The position numbers and the translations under genes were made by a program. A DNA stretch of 64,000 nucleotides from Gonapodya prolifera JEL478 (lineage: Eukaryota > Monoblepharomycota > Monoblepharidomycetes > Monoblepharidales > Gonapodyaceae), in assembly GCA_001574975.1 (NCBI GenBank), contig KQ965745.1, positions 310,001-374,000 of the forward strand, in the 5' to 3' direction. Below, piece by piece: positions 1 through 11,946 of this stretch. How positions within the stretch are numbered: the first letter of the stretch is position 1; each line of letters begins with the position of its first letter. The notes beneath the pieces were generated by a model. That model had not been told where the DNA came from. It did no database searches and saw only the letters and a program-made list of their open reading frames with translations.

Positions 1-444
1 TTAGATGGTGACGTGGTGCCACCGTCAGAAAAAGAGCTTACGAGGAGCTCAATAGGGACTCACCGAGCGATAGAAAAGGTCTTGTTTTTCTTGAGAACTG
101 GTGGGGGTGGAACGAGAAACGTGATTGGTGCGGATGTTACACGATGACGTGGAGTGGTAAGCCAGAATGGATCAGAGCACGCCGAAGTAGCACGCACGTG
201 AAAACGGTCGAAAATTGCACGTGCTGACGTTTTTTAAGCAGAGAAGAGAGAATGGATCGGAGTTCTGATTGGGGGTGGTGAAGAGTCTGTCTGGGTTAAT
301 GCTTCAGCTTTGGCCACATCTCACCCCCAATTCAGCCGACACCCCAGCACATCCCGCTGTCTGCACACGTGACAGCAGCAGTAGCACGCAGCCAGAGATT
401 GCGAGCGGCGAACAGCGGCGACTGCGCATGGAAATGCAGACGAC
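1..444 (+). promoter_or_regulatory. Upstream region of the TMF1-like gene with CACGTG boxes
   Basis: No convincing coding exon is visible here. Three CACGTG palindromes lie at 195-200, 218-223 and 366-371, and three TGACGT (CRE half-site) motifs at 9-14, 145-150 and 225-230. CACGTG is the binding core of bHLH factors such as Cbf1 and USF. The clustering is seen in the sequence; a regulatory role is inference. The left edge may also hold the start of a neighbour outside the window. Confidence 0.35.
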
Positions 445-3400
445 ATGTCCTTCTTCTCTTCGCTGACGCAGACGTTTGGGGGGAGTGGCGAGGGCGGGGG
501 CGGTGACGCTTTTCTGGGGAAGATTCTCAACGCGGCGTCGAATTTGGAGAAGTCCATCGATAAGGTGGGCGGAGGAGGGGGGGGGGACGTCGCGCAGACT
601 GCTCAAGCTGACACTGCAAGTGGACCCAAACCGCATCCTCACTGCAACTCGTCGCGCGGTATAGGTTCTCGACATTCGCGGGACGGGAGACACGCAGGAC
701 AGCGGAGCAAAGCGTGGGTGTGCTCGAGTGCCCGCGCCGAGACCTACCCAACAATGCTATCACCTCCTATATCCACCCGCTCTTCCCAACCCTCCTTCCA
801 CGCCCAACCTAGCATCCCAATCCCAGCCACACCAGACCTCTCCGCTCCCCTTCATCGTCGGCGACGACTTCATATCCTGGTCCAACCCCTCGCCGTCGCC
901 GTCGCCCTCCCTCGCCCTCCCCGCAAACCCTCCACCCACGCCCGCCTCGCCGCTCTTCGACATCGCATCCTCATTCTCCTCCTCGGTCAGATCCGCAGGG
1001 CTTGCCGGCGTCGGCTCATGGGCCTCCAATCTCACCTCGCCCTCGCAACTCTCACAATCCCAACCTCCCCCTTCCTCAACTTTAAACAAGCACATTTCCC
1101 AATCTACACCGCCATCCGCCCCTGTCTCACGCCCGCCATCTCCCTCGTCGTCTCCCTTCACGTCCCGCACCGCCCCACCACCCCGCTCTCCAACCACAAC
1201 CACAACCACTCACTCCACCATCAGCCCACTTGCGTCGTCTTCCCACCCCGCGCCCTCGCCGGCGCCACTCACAGGATCCACATGGACAGTCGCAAGCTCG
1301 GACGGCTCGCTTGCCCTTGGGGCGCGCACTCCGCCGCGTTCTTCAGAGTCAGATGACAAACCCACCGAAACATCCTCTGATCCCGCCACATCCTGTGACA
1401 CCGCAACAACCTCTCACCCAGACCTGTCCGCCGTCGACTCCTTACCTGCTCCCAACCCCACCGCGCCCGTACGCGACACGGAATCCCCTACTGCGGATGA
1501 TCAGGACCGCAACGGCCCCGGCGCCCTCTCAGACGACGCCCCTGACGAACCAGACCACGCACCGCACCACACGATCGCCCACGAGTCCCACGCTGCCGAT
1601 CGAGATGGCCAAGAAGCATACCGGAACGACACCCCCGCGCCCGTCCGGACTGCGGGGGATGGCGACGGCCATCCGCCACCTGTTGAACTGGGGGATGAAG
1701 CCGATCCTGGGAGGCGGAGATCACAGGAGGAGCACAGTGATGTGGTTCATCAGCAGGACCGTCCGGAACCTGCGACGGCCGGCTTAGGGGGGTTTATGGC
1801 GTCGCAGTGGACGATTGGCGATAGTGAGGGAGGGGGCGAGGGCGGCGAGGGGTTGGAGGTGGATGGCGGGCCCGGCTCCGGTTTTGGCGTGGAGAGCGAA
1901 CCAAGTCGGACAAGGACAAGAGCAAGGGCAGGGGCCGATCCAGGGGCAGGCGAAGTGACCGACGAACGGCATAAAGACGACACGGTGGACGGCCTTGGAA
2001 ACGGGGTGGCGGCGTCCGAGGATGCTCCGGCGCCAATAAAGCAGCAGCAGGAACCCGCGGTCAAGCCGACAGAGGAGGTGGATAGGGAAGGGTCGGAGCG
2101 CAAGGAGTCTCAGAGCGACCGCGATGAGGGACAGGACGCTGCGGGTGGAGGAGCCCTGGAACAAGTCGCGGGAGGGGATTCTCATGGGCGTGAGGGGGGC
2201 GGTGATGCTGAAGGGCGCTGGACGCCGGCACTACAGGATGAACCACCAGCCACCACCCACGAACTCACTGTGCACGTGGATTCACACGACCCGCCGCGCG
2301 CCCAATCTCCAGAAGCTCCCGAGGCGGTACCTCCGGGGACGCCCGACTTTGCAACGCTGCTGCACATCGTGTCATCACGAGAACGGCAGCTCATGACTGC
2401 CACCTCGGACAACGCGCTTCTGCGGAGCTCCCTCGACTCTGCGCGGACCGACGTCGCGCGGCTGGAAGCCCAAGTCGCCCACCTGACCGCGCTCATAGCC
2501 CAGCAGCAGCCTGCCACCTCTGAGGCCGACGTGGCGCTCCTCCGGGACCAGCTTGCGGCCAAGACGGCCGAGGCCGAGGCGCTCCTCTCCGAGGGCCAAG
2601 CGCTCAGTCAGAGAGAGGTCCGCGCGACCGGGGCCGCCCGCAAGGCAAGGGAGGAGGCCAAGGAGGCGGAGAAGAGGGCCGAGGCGGCAAAGAGGGAGGT
2701 GGAGCAGGCGAGGAAGGAGGGCGAGGAGGCGAGAGAGAGGGCGGAGAAGGCCGAGCGGGAGGGAAGGAGATTGGCAGGTGCGTGGGGTGCTGGAGCGCGG
2801 TCTGGGAGTTTGGCGCATCGCTGACGTGAACCCGTTCTGTCTCCTCGTTTCCTGACACGTGTCACCTTGGGCAACGCCTCTGCTGAAGACTCTCTGAAAA
2901 CACTGACGGAGCAGTCGTCCGCCCACACGAAGCAGATTCTCCGGCTCGAATCTGACCTGGTCGTTGTTCGCGAGGAGAAGCGCAGCGTGGAGATCCAAGT
3001 GGAACGCGCGTGGGCCGAGCTTTCCGATGCCCGAAGGGTGGCGGCCCAGGTGGAGGGAGATAAAGTGCGCGAGGAGATTGAGGCCAAAGTGGGTTGCTCT
3101 TATACGAACCACCTTGATTGGAGCGCGTTTCTGACATTTGTTTTTCTGCGCCGTAAATTAATGGTAGACGAAACTCGCCGCCGAGTTGCAGGAGAAGCTC
3201 GATAAAGCGCAGAGAGACGCCGCGACGGCGGAAAGTATGGTGAGGAGGGAGGTCGCGGAGTTGAAGGCAGCCCTGGAGCGGCGAGAGGACGAGTGGGGTG
3301 CGAAGGAGGATATGCTGCGAAAGGATATTGCGGTAAGTGTTGGGGGTCATGTAAGAGAGGCCCGTGCGCGAATATTTGGCTGTCGATACCAAGAACAAAC

Positions 3401-4686
3401 CAATTTGTGACTCCCACCACTCCTCACATCGAACCACAGTCGCTCCAATCCCGCCTGCGTACCTCCGACACTCGTCTGGAAGAGCTTGCCGCGTCCGTGC
3501 ACGAGGCGACCCGCCCACTGTTACGTCAGATCGACGGATTGCAGGCCCAACAAGCCGCAGCGCAGGGCGCGTGGGAGGCCACCGAGAGGGCGTTGGTGGA
3601 CCGCGTGAGAGAGGCGGAAAGCGAAAGGGCCCGGGCTGAAGAGAGAGAAAGGGCGGTGAGGGAGAGAGAGGGGGAGATGGTGAGTGGAGAGGGTCTTGGA
3701 GGAATCAGAATTCGAAATCGTTCATCTTTTGTCTGTCTTGTGGTTCGATTCAAGGCTACCCGCGTTGCTTCACTCGAGGCCCAGTTGTCCACGGAACGAC
3801 AGGGCACGGCACGCCTATCCGCCGACCTTGATGCGGAGCGACGGCGCGCCTCTGCACTGGAGCGCAAGGCGGCTGACTTGGCCGCCCGACTCGCAACACT
3901 GGAGGTTTCCTACGCGAGAGAGCTTGACGAAGCAAGGGAAAATTACCACCAGAACCTCCGACAGCAGCTTAAGGAGGCAGAGCAGACGTGGGAACGGAGA
4001 CGGAAGGAGGAGGAAAGAGAGAGGGAGAGAGAACGGGCGAGAGGCGTCGGTGCAGCATCAGTGAGCGGCGATCGACGATCTTCGGAGAGGAATAAGCTCA
4101 GGTTGGATATTGTACAACGAGGTGGAGGAGTGTCGGGGAAGAGCAGTCCCCAGGAATCAATGTTTTCCGCGGACGCCGGGTCCAACGGCCACTTTGCTTC
4201 AGCAGGGTCATTGGAGGGATCCCCCCTGGGAAGCTTTGCGTCACCTGTGACTGGCGTCAACCAGGCCTTGGTGGTGGAGAAGCTTTCGAGTGCCGTGAAG
4301 GTGCTCGAGGGGCAGGTAGGGTCCCTTCAGGCACAGTTACAGATGGCCACGAGGACAAGGGATGAGCTTGCCGGTGAGCTGGTGAAAGCGACCACGGAGA
4401 ATGAGAAGATGAAGCAGGAGGTCGGGAAGAGCGAATTAGTGAGGAAGGAGTTGGTGGAGTTGAAGAGTCGGTAAGTTGACGATGGATGGGGGCATGTGAT
4501 CTTTGGGCTTTTCGTGATTCGTTTTTCTGTTCCTCGTGGATTACCAGACATGACGCTGCCCTGGTTCTTCTGGGGGAGAAGACCGAAACCGTCGAGGAGC
4601 TTAAAGCCGACATTGCGGACATGAAGGTTGCATTCCGCGAGCAGATCGAAACGTTGCTGGCGGCACAGGGAAGGAGTGGACAATGA
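445..4686 (+). CDS. TMF1: TMF1/Sgm1-like Golgi coiled-coil protein
   Basis: Large golgin-type protein. The TMF/Sgm1 family sits on Golgi membranes, binds Rab6/Ypt6 and helps tether vesicles. The N-terminus (MSFFSSLTQTF) is followed by LEKSIDKV, like the family's N-terminal helix. A long acidic, Ser/Pro-rich, low-complexity region follows, then heptad-rich coiled coil from about 2340 onward. The last exon reads LLGEKTETVEELKADIADMK, the hallmark of the C-terminal TATA-binding/Rab6-binding domain. Likely exons: 445 to about 563, about 810-2776, about 2870-3090, about 3185-3332, 3440-3679, 3755-4470 and 4548-4686. The start is the ATG in GACATGTCC. The first intron is the least certain: the donor GATAAG|GTGGGC suits the protein, but the acceptor is not settled. 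Exon 2 is very GC-rich, so long antisense frames there are shadows. It is convergent with COQ4 (129 bp between stops). Confidence 0.82.
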
Positions 4687-4815
4687 GGACGGTGCCGTAT
4701 GTCCTGGACTCGTAGCTTACTATTCTTACTCATTGTGAATAATACCGGGTGCATGAAAGGCACAAAGCATACCAGTTTCCCACTTGTGAACTACTAAAAT
4801 ACATGTGATTCTAGT

Positions 4816-5794
4816 CTACAGGGCAGGGACGGCCTCGACTCCAAGCTCTTTCCTCAATTCTTCCAATGGCATCTCCCATTTCTCCTCGTAGTAAACGTTC
4901 ATCGGATATTTTCCTCGCCCCGCATTCCGCAGAGCCCATGGCACGTATACTGTTAGCAAACGTTCCCTTTGCTGCGCAGTGAGCCTCAAAGGACCAAAGA
5001 CCCCGGATAGCAGTGCCACGGGCATACCGTGGTGCGCGAATTCCCACCACTTGACGGCCAGTTCAGCCTCGACAGAGACCGACATACCAGTCACAACATG
5101 CCAAAAGTCGTGCACTTGACGGTATCGTTGCATCACGTAGGCGAGAACGGCATCATCCACGTATTTCACCTTGTTGGAGTGTGTCCGAGATTTGGTACAC
5201 CAACAGAACCAAAAAAAATCCTTTATGAGACTCACTGGTTCGCGCGAGTCCGGCCCAACCCCCTCAGCGTCAAGCCATCTTACATACTCTCTGCCAAAAG
5301 TTCCATTCGGGAGTTGCCGAAGAGCGTCCAAGTCCACGGTCGCACTGTCAACAACGGGCTTCTCCCTCAAGATTCGCCGCCCAACCGCGTCCGCCATCAT
5401 CTTGTCTCGAATTCGCCCAAGAGCGTAGGGGCCCGTCGTTTCACCGAGCGCAGCAACCATATCTGGCTCAAGGTTATTTCGAAGAAAATGGGTCCATCGG
5501 CGCAAGTTCACGAATCGATCGGGTGAGCTCACCAGCTCTTGTGGGAACAGCAAGCGCAGTGAAAGCGGACCCTACAGCAATGACGAGCTTTTGAATTGAG
5601 GACGATGGGATATGGGATTGGTATTTTGGGGTGTAAGGGTTGAGCGGGGTGTCTGGCGATTGTCGATGTTCGGGGAGGTTGGCGAGTTCATGGAGAAGGA
5701 ACGGTGATGATCTGCCGGAATGAAAAGACTTGAGCTTTGAAACGTTTTTTCGGGCTGATCCCGTCAATCGATGCGCAGACAGCAGTTGACTCAT
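4816..5794 (-). CDS. COQ4: Ubiquinone biosynthesis protein COQ4
   Basis: Mitochondrial inner-membrane (matrix face) protein of coenzyme Q synthesis. It organises the CoQ synthome and has been linked to the C1 decarboxylation/hydroxylation step. Seen here: HIPSSSIQKLVIAVGSAFTAL near the N-terminus, then DMVAALGETTG and LAYVMQRYRQVHDFWHV. The last contains the HDxxH zinc motif, with its acidic partner (E) further on, then the NVYYEEKWE C-terminal block. Two short introns restore the family sequence: 5463-5532 (70 bp, joins PTRA to DMVAA) and 5170-5235 (66 bp, joins EP to VKYVDD). The spliced protein is 280 residues, normal for COQ4. The N-terminus is basic and acid-poor at first, as in a mitochondrial presequence. 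It lies 64 bp downstream of the SCO1 stop, on the same strand. Confidence 0.93.
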
Positions 5795-5858
5795 GTTTTC
5801 TTAGTGGGGTTCACGTTTCGATTTCCCTCGCACATCACTCATTTGAAATCATCATTGA

Positions 5859-7051
5859 TCATTTATTTGCCTTCTTCCTGGCCTTAAAATCTCTAGCTTG
5901 CTTCACAATGTCTTCAACGATTCTTTCTTTAGAATCTATTTTTCCGTAGTGCCTGGCATATTGTCCGTCGGGGTTAACGAGGTAGAAGAATATACTGTGA
6001 TCCACTAAGTAATCTGTCTCGTCATCGTCCAAGGCACGCGGTGGTGCAGAAAAGTAGAGGCGATATGCTCGAGCAGTTGCCTTCACTTGCTCGTACGTTC
6101 CAGTAAGACCTACAAGACGGGGATGAAATTCTACGAGGAGGAGGTTCAATACTAAGACGTAAGGGAGACACCTTGAAGGACAAAGAACGGTTTACCTTCC
6201 ACGTATGCTTTCACAACTTCGACAGAATCTCTTTTGGGATCACAGGATATAAAGATGGGAACAATTCCATCACCAACTTCTGGTTCCTCAGCTGTGACGT
6301 GGTAGTTGAGATTCTGAATGTTTGTTGAACACATATCAGGACTACTCTCACCAAGGCTGTCGATAATTTTCCCCATCTTTTCAAGCTCCTCTGGGCACAC
6401 ATCCGGGCAGTGAGTGAATCCAAAGTATAAGAGCATCCACCTGCCGCGATAATCCAGGTCCGTAACAGGCTTTCCCTCGTGGTCCACTAACGAGAACGGT
6501 CCTCCGACTAATGGCTTGCCCGCAGTGGAGCTAGCCTGTTCAACTGCAAGGCGCGCTTTCTCCTTTTCCACCCGTTCTTTCTCATACTGAAAGTAGTAAA
6601 CAAGTCCCGCCCCAGTGATGAGGAAGAAGAACACAGATGCCCACGTCATGTACTGCAGGAACATCAATCGGAGCAGCAGCACGTTGTGGTCCAGTAAGTA
6701 CCAAAGTGACGAGTTAGAGAAATTTTTGATGCAGTTGTCTGGTCTTGTTGGACGAACCTGTAGGTCTTTCTTTGATTGGGTTGGCTCCGTGTTGGGCACT
6801 GCCGCGTATCCGCGTCGCGAAGACTCATCGAAAGGGAGAAATGAATGTTTGAAGCTAGTTCGACGGTGGAAACCCCCGAATTGGAAGGTTTGGTGAGCTT
6901 TGATGGAAGATATAGATCGGGTTGTTCGGGCAGGTCGCAGGATAGGAAACGGTGCCACGCGATTGCAAATGGCAGATGCAACGTGCTGATTGAGAGCTTG
7001 GTTGGCCCTCGCGTGTGGGATTTGTGGGAGTCTTGGGATTCCAAAAAGCAT
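5859..7051 (-). CDS. SCO1: SCO1-type copper chaperone for cytochrome c oxidase
   Basis: Inner-mitochondrial-membrane copper chaperone that metallates the CuA site of Cox2. Order seen: basic, Ser/Arg-rich presequence; one membrane span (ASVFFFLITGAGLVYYF); thioredoxin-like domain with FGFTHCPDVCPEE, which holds the CxxxC copper ligands; and the third ligand His in YLVDHSIFFYLV. Introns 6292-6352 (61 bp) and 6131-6195 (65 bp) are clear. A third, 6654-6757, joins KKDLQ to YMTWAS; its donor GTTCGT is weak. With the ATG at 7051 (MLFGIPRLP) the protein is 320 residues, and the start looks like a targeting peptide. An in-frame ATG at 7195 would add 48 residues containing acidic ones, so I prefer 7051. 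SCO1 and SCO2 cannot be told apart here. Confidence 0.9.
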
Positions 7052-7547
7052 TGATACGGCAAATCGTGGTTGCGACGTGCCAGCATAACCTCCTTTCATT
7101 TTACATTTCGATGACTCATTAAACTTTCCTCCAAATGCATGCATTATAACGAAACTATCTTTCGTTTCTTGACCTTCCATCAAAGAGAACATCATGAAAT
7201 CAATAATTGCTTAAACTTATCTACAAAAAAGCGTTGCTATATATCCCATGTGGATTGTCGAGTAGCCGTGTCACAAAATCGGCAACCTGTATAGCTTACT
7301 TACCGTACAAAAATTGGTGACAGTAGGTTTATGCCCGAGCCATCCTCAGACCCACCAATACATAAACTTTCTTCCTCCACCGAGCGCACGGCTGCCTGCT
7401 GCCATCGTCGACAAAACTTAAAAGGGGTTGAATCCGCTGCAACCACGAGGGTGGAGGGACGACCCTGTTTGCCGCTTTTTCTGAACGAACGTCCCAGAAC
7501 CCATTATCCCGTGTACACTTGACCAAATCACCACAAAAGTCAGCGAA
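7052..7547. promoter_or_regulatory. Divergent promoter between SCO1 and the PNUTS-like gene
   Basis: About 0.5 kb between two divergent start codons. A 63-codon frame at 7331-7522 (+) has no recognisable features and ends just before the next gene's start; I read it as leader or chance. No strong motif was recognised. Confidence 0.35.
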
Positions 7548-10500
7548 ATGGCTGCACAGGTACCCGTTGTATCTACCGCACCTCCGCAAATGGGCTTCCC
7601 GTCCCCATACGTGTTCGCAAACCCTCAGTTATTGGGGCACTTGACTGCGCAGCAACAGAATGGGTTCGTCACCTGGGCATCGACCCCAAACGGCCCACAG
7701 CAGGTTATACTCCCAGCAGGAGCATTTGCACAAGTTGCTGGAACAGGTGAATCTCACTGTATAGCACCGAAACGTTGAAAGCGCCTTTTATTGAATCGTC
7801 CTCGAAATCACGATGGCGGGTCGTAGGTCTAGCGAATAGTCCTCTCCCTTATCGAACTGCTGCGAAAAGGCAGTTTTCGCCATCGGAGCGTGCAGAGATG
7901 GAGAAGATCTTCAACCAAAACCAGAACCCAACCCCGCTTTACCCGACGTTAGCGCAGAAGTATAACAGATCAGTGGACTCGGTAAGTGCTTCGTCGTGTT
8001 TCGGAGGCGGGAAGAACCGCTAATAGTTGTACCAACTTACAAAGATAAAAGCCTGGTTTTCCCGAAAGCGCAGAGAACTGAAGAAAAATCAAAAATCCTC
8101 CGGTTCCGGCGTGTCATTATCTGCTCACCGAGATAGTGGAGAAGGTGCGGCTTCGAATGTGACCCTTCAAGGGCCAAAGCAACACTCTCATAAATGTTTT
8201 CCCCGCAGAAGACGAATCAGACGACCCCGATCCAGTGTCTGACTCTACCACGCAGGATGGAGTTCTGGTAGTTGCCGTAAGTAGCTACAAGCATCGCCAT
8301 GTAGTGGATGCCGATGCGAAATCGGTGTCAAGAATCAAAACGAGCCCTGGAACCACAAAAGATTGTCCGTGGGAAAAATGCCCCCGAAATCTCCCAAAAC
8401 GGAAGATGTTTATGTTCCCCCTTGACCATAAAAAAAGGGCGGACGAGGGCTGCGCCACAGTTTTGGGTGTCGTGAGAAAACGAAGCTGACGCATACCTCG
8501 TCCCACCAGGCCCCCTCACCCGCACTGGCAGGTACAACTGGAGCAACTGTACCCCATATGCGTGTCCGAATCGCAAACCCAACAGCCGTTCCTCCGCCAC
8601 CTCCGACCTCCACCTCTACTGTCGTACCCACGGACTTATCATCAAGAGCCATTGCGAATGGTACATCTGCTGCATCTATCAAAGGCATGTCGTCTTTCGA
8701 TGAAGCAGGTTTAGGCGCCCCCGAGTTGGCAACAACAAATTCCCAACCCACTGCTTCGGGTGGGGCTAGCACGAAGATTAAAATTCCAGTCGTCAACCAA
8801 AAGCCACTGCCAACTCCGCAACCTATACCAGCATCTTATAAATCAAAGCCGTTGACCAAAGCGACGACTGAGGATTCGGCGTCCGATTCAGGCTCGTCCG
8901 AGCAAGGCAGTGGTGGCTCTTCTGACGAAAATGCGGAAGTAACGCTCACAGCTCTTTCGGTTGAACAATTTGCGAGACGTTTTAAGCAGCTTATGGCTGA
9001 GGATGAGATAGATGATGACGAAGTTTCGAGGATGCGGGCGCAAGTTATCAAAGCACCAGAGGACGTGAGAAAAAGGTAGGTACTTTGTGTGCTTTCAATC
9101 TCGTTGGGGATGTGGGGTTGTCAAGTGCTCCTGAGTGTTTTGGCACTCGTTTTGAACCACACACCTGATGTTACCGGCGCGTGGAGGACATAAAACCGCG
9201 AAGACGCATATTTCGCTACTGCTTTTTCCATTTGATATTTTTAAATACAGACTGTCTCTGGCATGTCTGACCAAAGCTCCCGTCTCTGTTTCCAGACTCG
9301 TAACCACGAAATTTCCCACCCACTTCACGATCTACCTGAAGCTTCTCATAGAAGAAGATGACAAAAAGGACATATCTGACGCTTTACAGGTGTGTTGTGT
9401 GATGTGTTACTCTCCTTCTCCACACCGGATTCATTCGTGGACTTAGCTCCTAGATAAGTTGCCCTTTACCTTTGATACTCTGAAAGAGTCGAAACTCGGC
9501 AGATTTGTGAACAAACTCACTTCGCATAAGGACCCTGGTGGGTAGCACCTTCTTACACTCGTACACCCCACGTTCCTGTCTAAAGTTATATTATTTATCT
9601 AAAAACGTTCCGGTTCCAAGCCGTCAAATCAAAAGCCGAGAGCCTAATTAGCAAATGGAAGGAGCTCACAAAGACACCCGAAGTTCCTGCTTCCAAAGCA
9701 ATACCCGACGGCCCTGCCTCCAAACCAACACCCGGTGTGAAGCGACGTGCAGATACGGAAGATGCAAATGATGCTATGAAAAAGGCGAAATCGGAAAAAA
9801 AATCGACACCAAAGGTGTCAACGGTTGGGGGCGGGAATAAACCAACGTTGACAGCCACAAATGCAGTACAAACACCAACGACAACTACTCCCAGCTCAAC
9901 GTCGAACGGATTTGATCTTTTCTCTTTTATCGATAAACAGAATAAGAAGCAGGTTGAGGATCAAAAAAGGAAGGAGGCGGAAGCTGCTGCGAGGGCGAAG
10001 CTCATAGCAAAGCAGGAAGAGAATGAACGATTGAATCCACCCACCTCGGCGCCAGAACGTATGGAGTTAGATCAAAATGCTGATGCGATGATGGGAATGG
10101 ACTGGACAGGCGGAACTTGGAACACACCAGTAATGGAGGGAATGTGGAATACTCCGGTACCCTCAGATGCATCGATTTTCGGGCAAGCTGTGGGCTGGAA
10201 TACACCAGTCCATAGTGATGTACCAATGGCAGAAGCAGAGATACCGGTGCAGCAGTTCCCGGAGACTGCGGCGCATAAGGTGAAAGGGAGCCGTGAGAAG
10301 TGGCGACAAGATCGGGACGAGGTTGTTCCAGAGAAGCAGGAGCGGAGACGTATTAAGAAAAGCCATGCTCCGGTCCACGATCGTTCGAAACAACCGACTA
10401 AATCCATACTCAAGAAGCCTGGCTCAATCAACACCGGGAAACGGGTTGTATTCAATGATAAAAATCTCTCAGAAACAAGGGTCTTCCAAGTTCAGGAGGA

Positions 10501-11743
10501 CGAGTGGGGCCCAAGAAAAGGCGCAGCTGACGCGGGGGTCGACGTTGTGCAAAAGCGAAACCTGGAAGACAAAAATGAGGGGAAACGCGCATACGAGCAG
10601 ACAAGAAACGAAGTGCACGCGACCACTTTATGGCAGGAGTTGAGATGTAAGTACAGAGCTCATAGAACTGTCAGCTTCCATTTCTAAAATGCGAACGATT
10701 TTACCTTCTTTGATGCAGTAATGGTGGTCATTTCTGATCCCGAAGCATGTGTACCTCGCGGAATTTACTCACAAGAGAAGATAGATCAGCAGATTCGAGA
10801 ATCAACAGCACTTAGCTATGGTCTCACTGACGAACAGTACATCAGCCCATCACCAGACGAGCCTGATCAAGCCGAGCTCAGTAGGCTACCGTTATTGGAC
10901 AGCGAGATCCCACAAATTCCTCTTTTCGACGTAAGCATTTGCTCGCGGTCGTTGTTTATTTGGCTTTGACATCGTATACCATGCATTCGAAATCTTAAGC
11001 CTTCAGCACCGTTTGAAACCCCAACGACGTTCGTCAACACTACGTCTACCATACAACAACAAATAGTGCCACCAAGTTCAATTGCCGCTCCAACAGCCGG
11101 ACAAATAGGAAGTGTTGTTCCCGAGCAGATTAAACAGCTCATCATGCAATCCTCCCTCGACCCTTCCCTCAAGAATGATCCCGAATCTGTCATGACCCTT
11201 CTCCAGCACCCTGAGTTGATTCAACAGGCACTGCAACAGCAAGTTCTTCAACAAGCTCAGACCCCTCAAATGTTTCCATACGGTGCCCTCCAGTTTCAAG
11301 GGACACAAATACCAGTTCATATGTCCTCGGCTATGCCCGAATTTGGTTCCAATCCCCCTTTCCAACAACGTGGGGATCGGGGGCGAGGTGATGACAGCGA
11401 GGACGATCGAGATTCCCACGATCGACGGAGCGGACATGGCAGGGAAGGGTCCAGAAGCGGTAAAGGGTGGGAAGAGGATCGTGGGAGCAGAGGCCGTGGT
11501 GGACCAAGTTCAAGAGGGGTTCGTGGAGGGTTTGTTCAACCCTATCAGGAGCCGCGCACTTGCAAGTTCTACGTAATGGGTGGCTGCAAGCACGGAAAGT
11601 CTTGTTGGAATTTGTGAGTGGATGACATTTTCTTTACATCTGACCACGTGACTAAATTATAAACACATAGGCATCGAGTGTCGGATACCGCCCCAATCGC
11701 CGAGGAGACAACGGGGAGCCAGAGATTTGGGGTACCACGGTAG
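7548..11743 (+). CDS. PPP1R10: PNUTS-like PP1 regulatory subunit with homeodomain, TFIIS-LW domain, RVxF motif and CCCH finger
   Basis: Predicted nuclear scaffold that brings protein phosphatase 1 to RNA polymerase II termination machinery (PNUTS in animals, Ppn1 in S. pombe, LUMINIDEPENDENS in plants). Eleven exons splice cleanly in frame: 7548-7746, 7827-7981, 8045-8144, 8209-8276, 8510-9075, 9296-9389, 9447-9537, 9621-10646, 10719-10930, 11000-11613, 11671-11743. The product is 1065 residues. Domains: divergent homeodomain about 78-132, ending IKAWFSRKRREL; TFIIS N-terminal (LW) fold about 360-440, with LPFTFDTLKESKLGRFVNKL; three WNTPV repeats in the Met/Asp-rich linker; PP1-docking RVVF at 699-702; RGG/Arg-rich segment; and a C-terminal zinc finger C1025-x7-C-x5-C-x3-H1043 split by the last intron. 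Helix 3 has Arg where homeodomains keep Asn51, so canonical DNA binding is doubtful. Domain calls come from motifs. The first acceptor could also be at 7833. Confidence 0.85.
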
Positions 11744-11946
11744 TAGAAGAACGACGGACCTTGTTGCTTTTGGGCATCCATACCCAGTATTCTCATTGTA
11801 AAGATCTCAGTCAGATGCGCGCTCATATTATTCAGAGTGCTCTCGTAATACTACACGAGCTCTCCACACGACTCGAATCGAACGTCCCAAGTCCAAAACT
11901 AACTCCATCGTTCCATTTCACACCATCCCACCTAATCTACAACAAA

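Noticed and set aside
2375-3112. 245-codon minus-strand frame opposite the TMF1-like gene
   Set aside because: It mirrors the GC-rich coiled-coil coding of TMF1, contains no domain, and crosses that gene's introns.
3742-3752. GGTTCGATTCA, like a tRNA B box
   Set aside because: No A box or cloverleaf around it; it is the end of a TMF1 intron.
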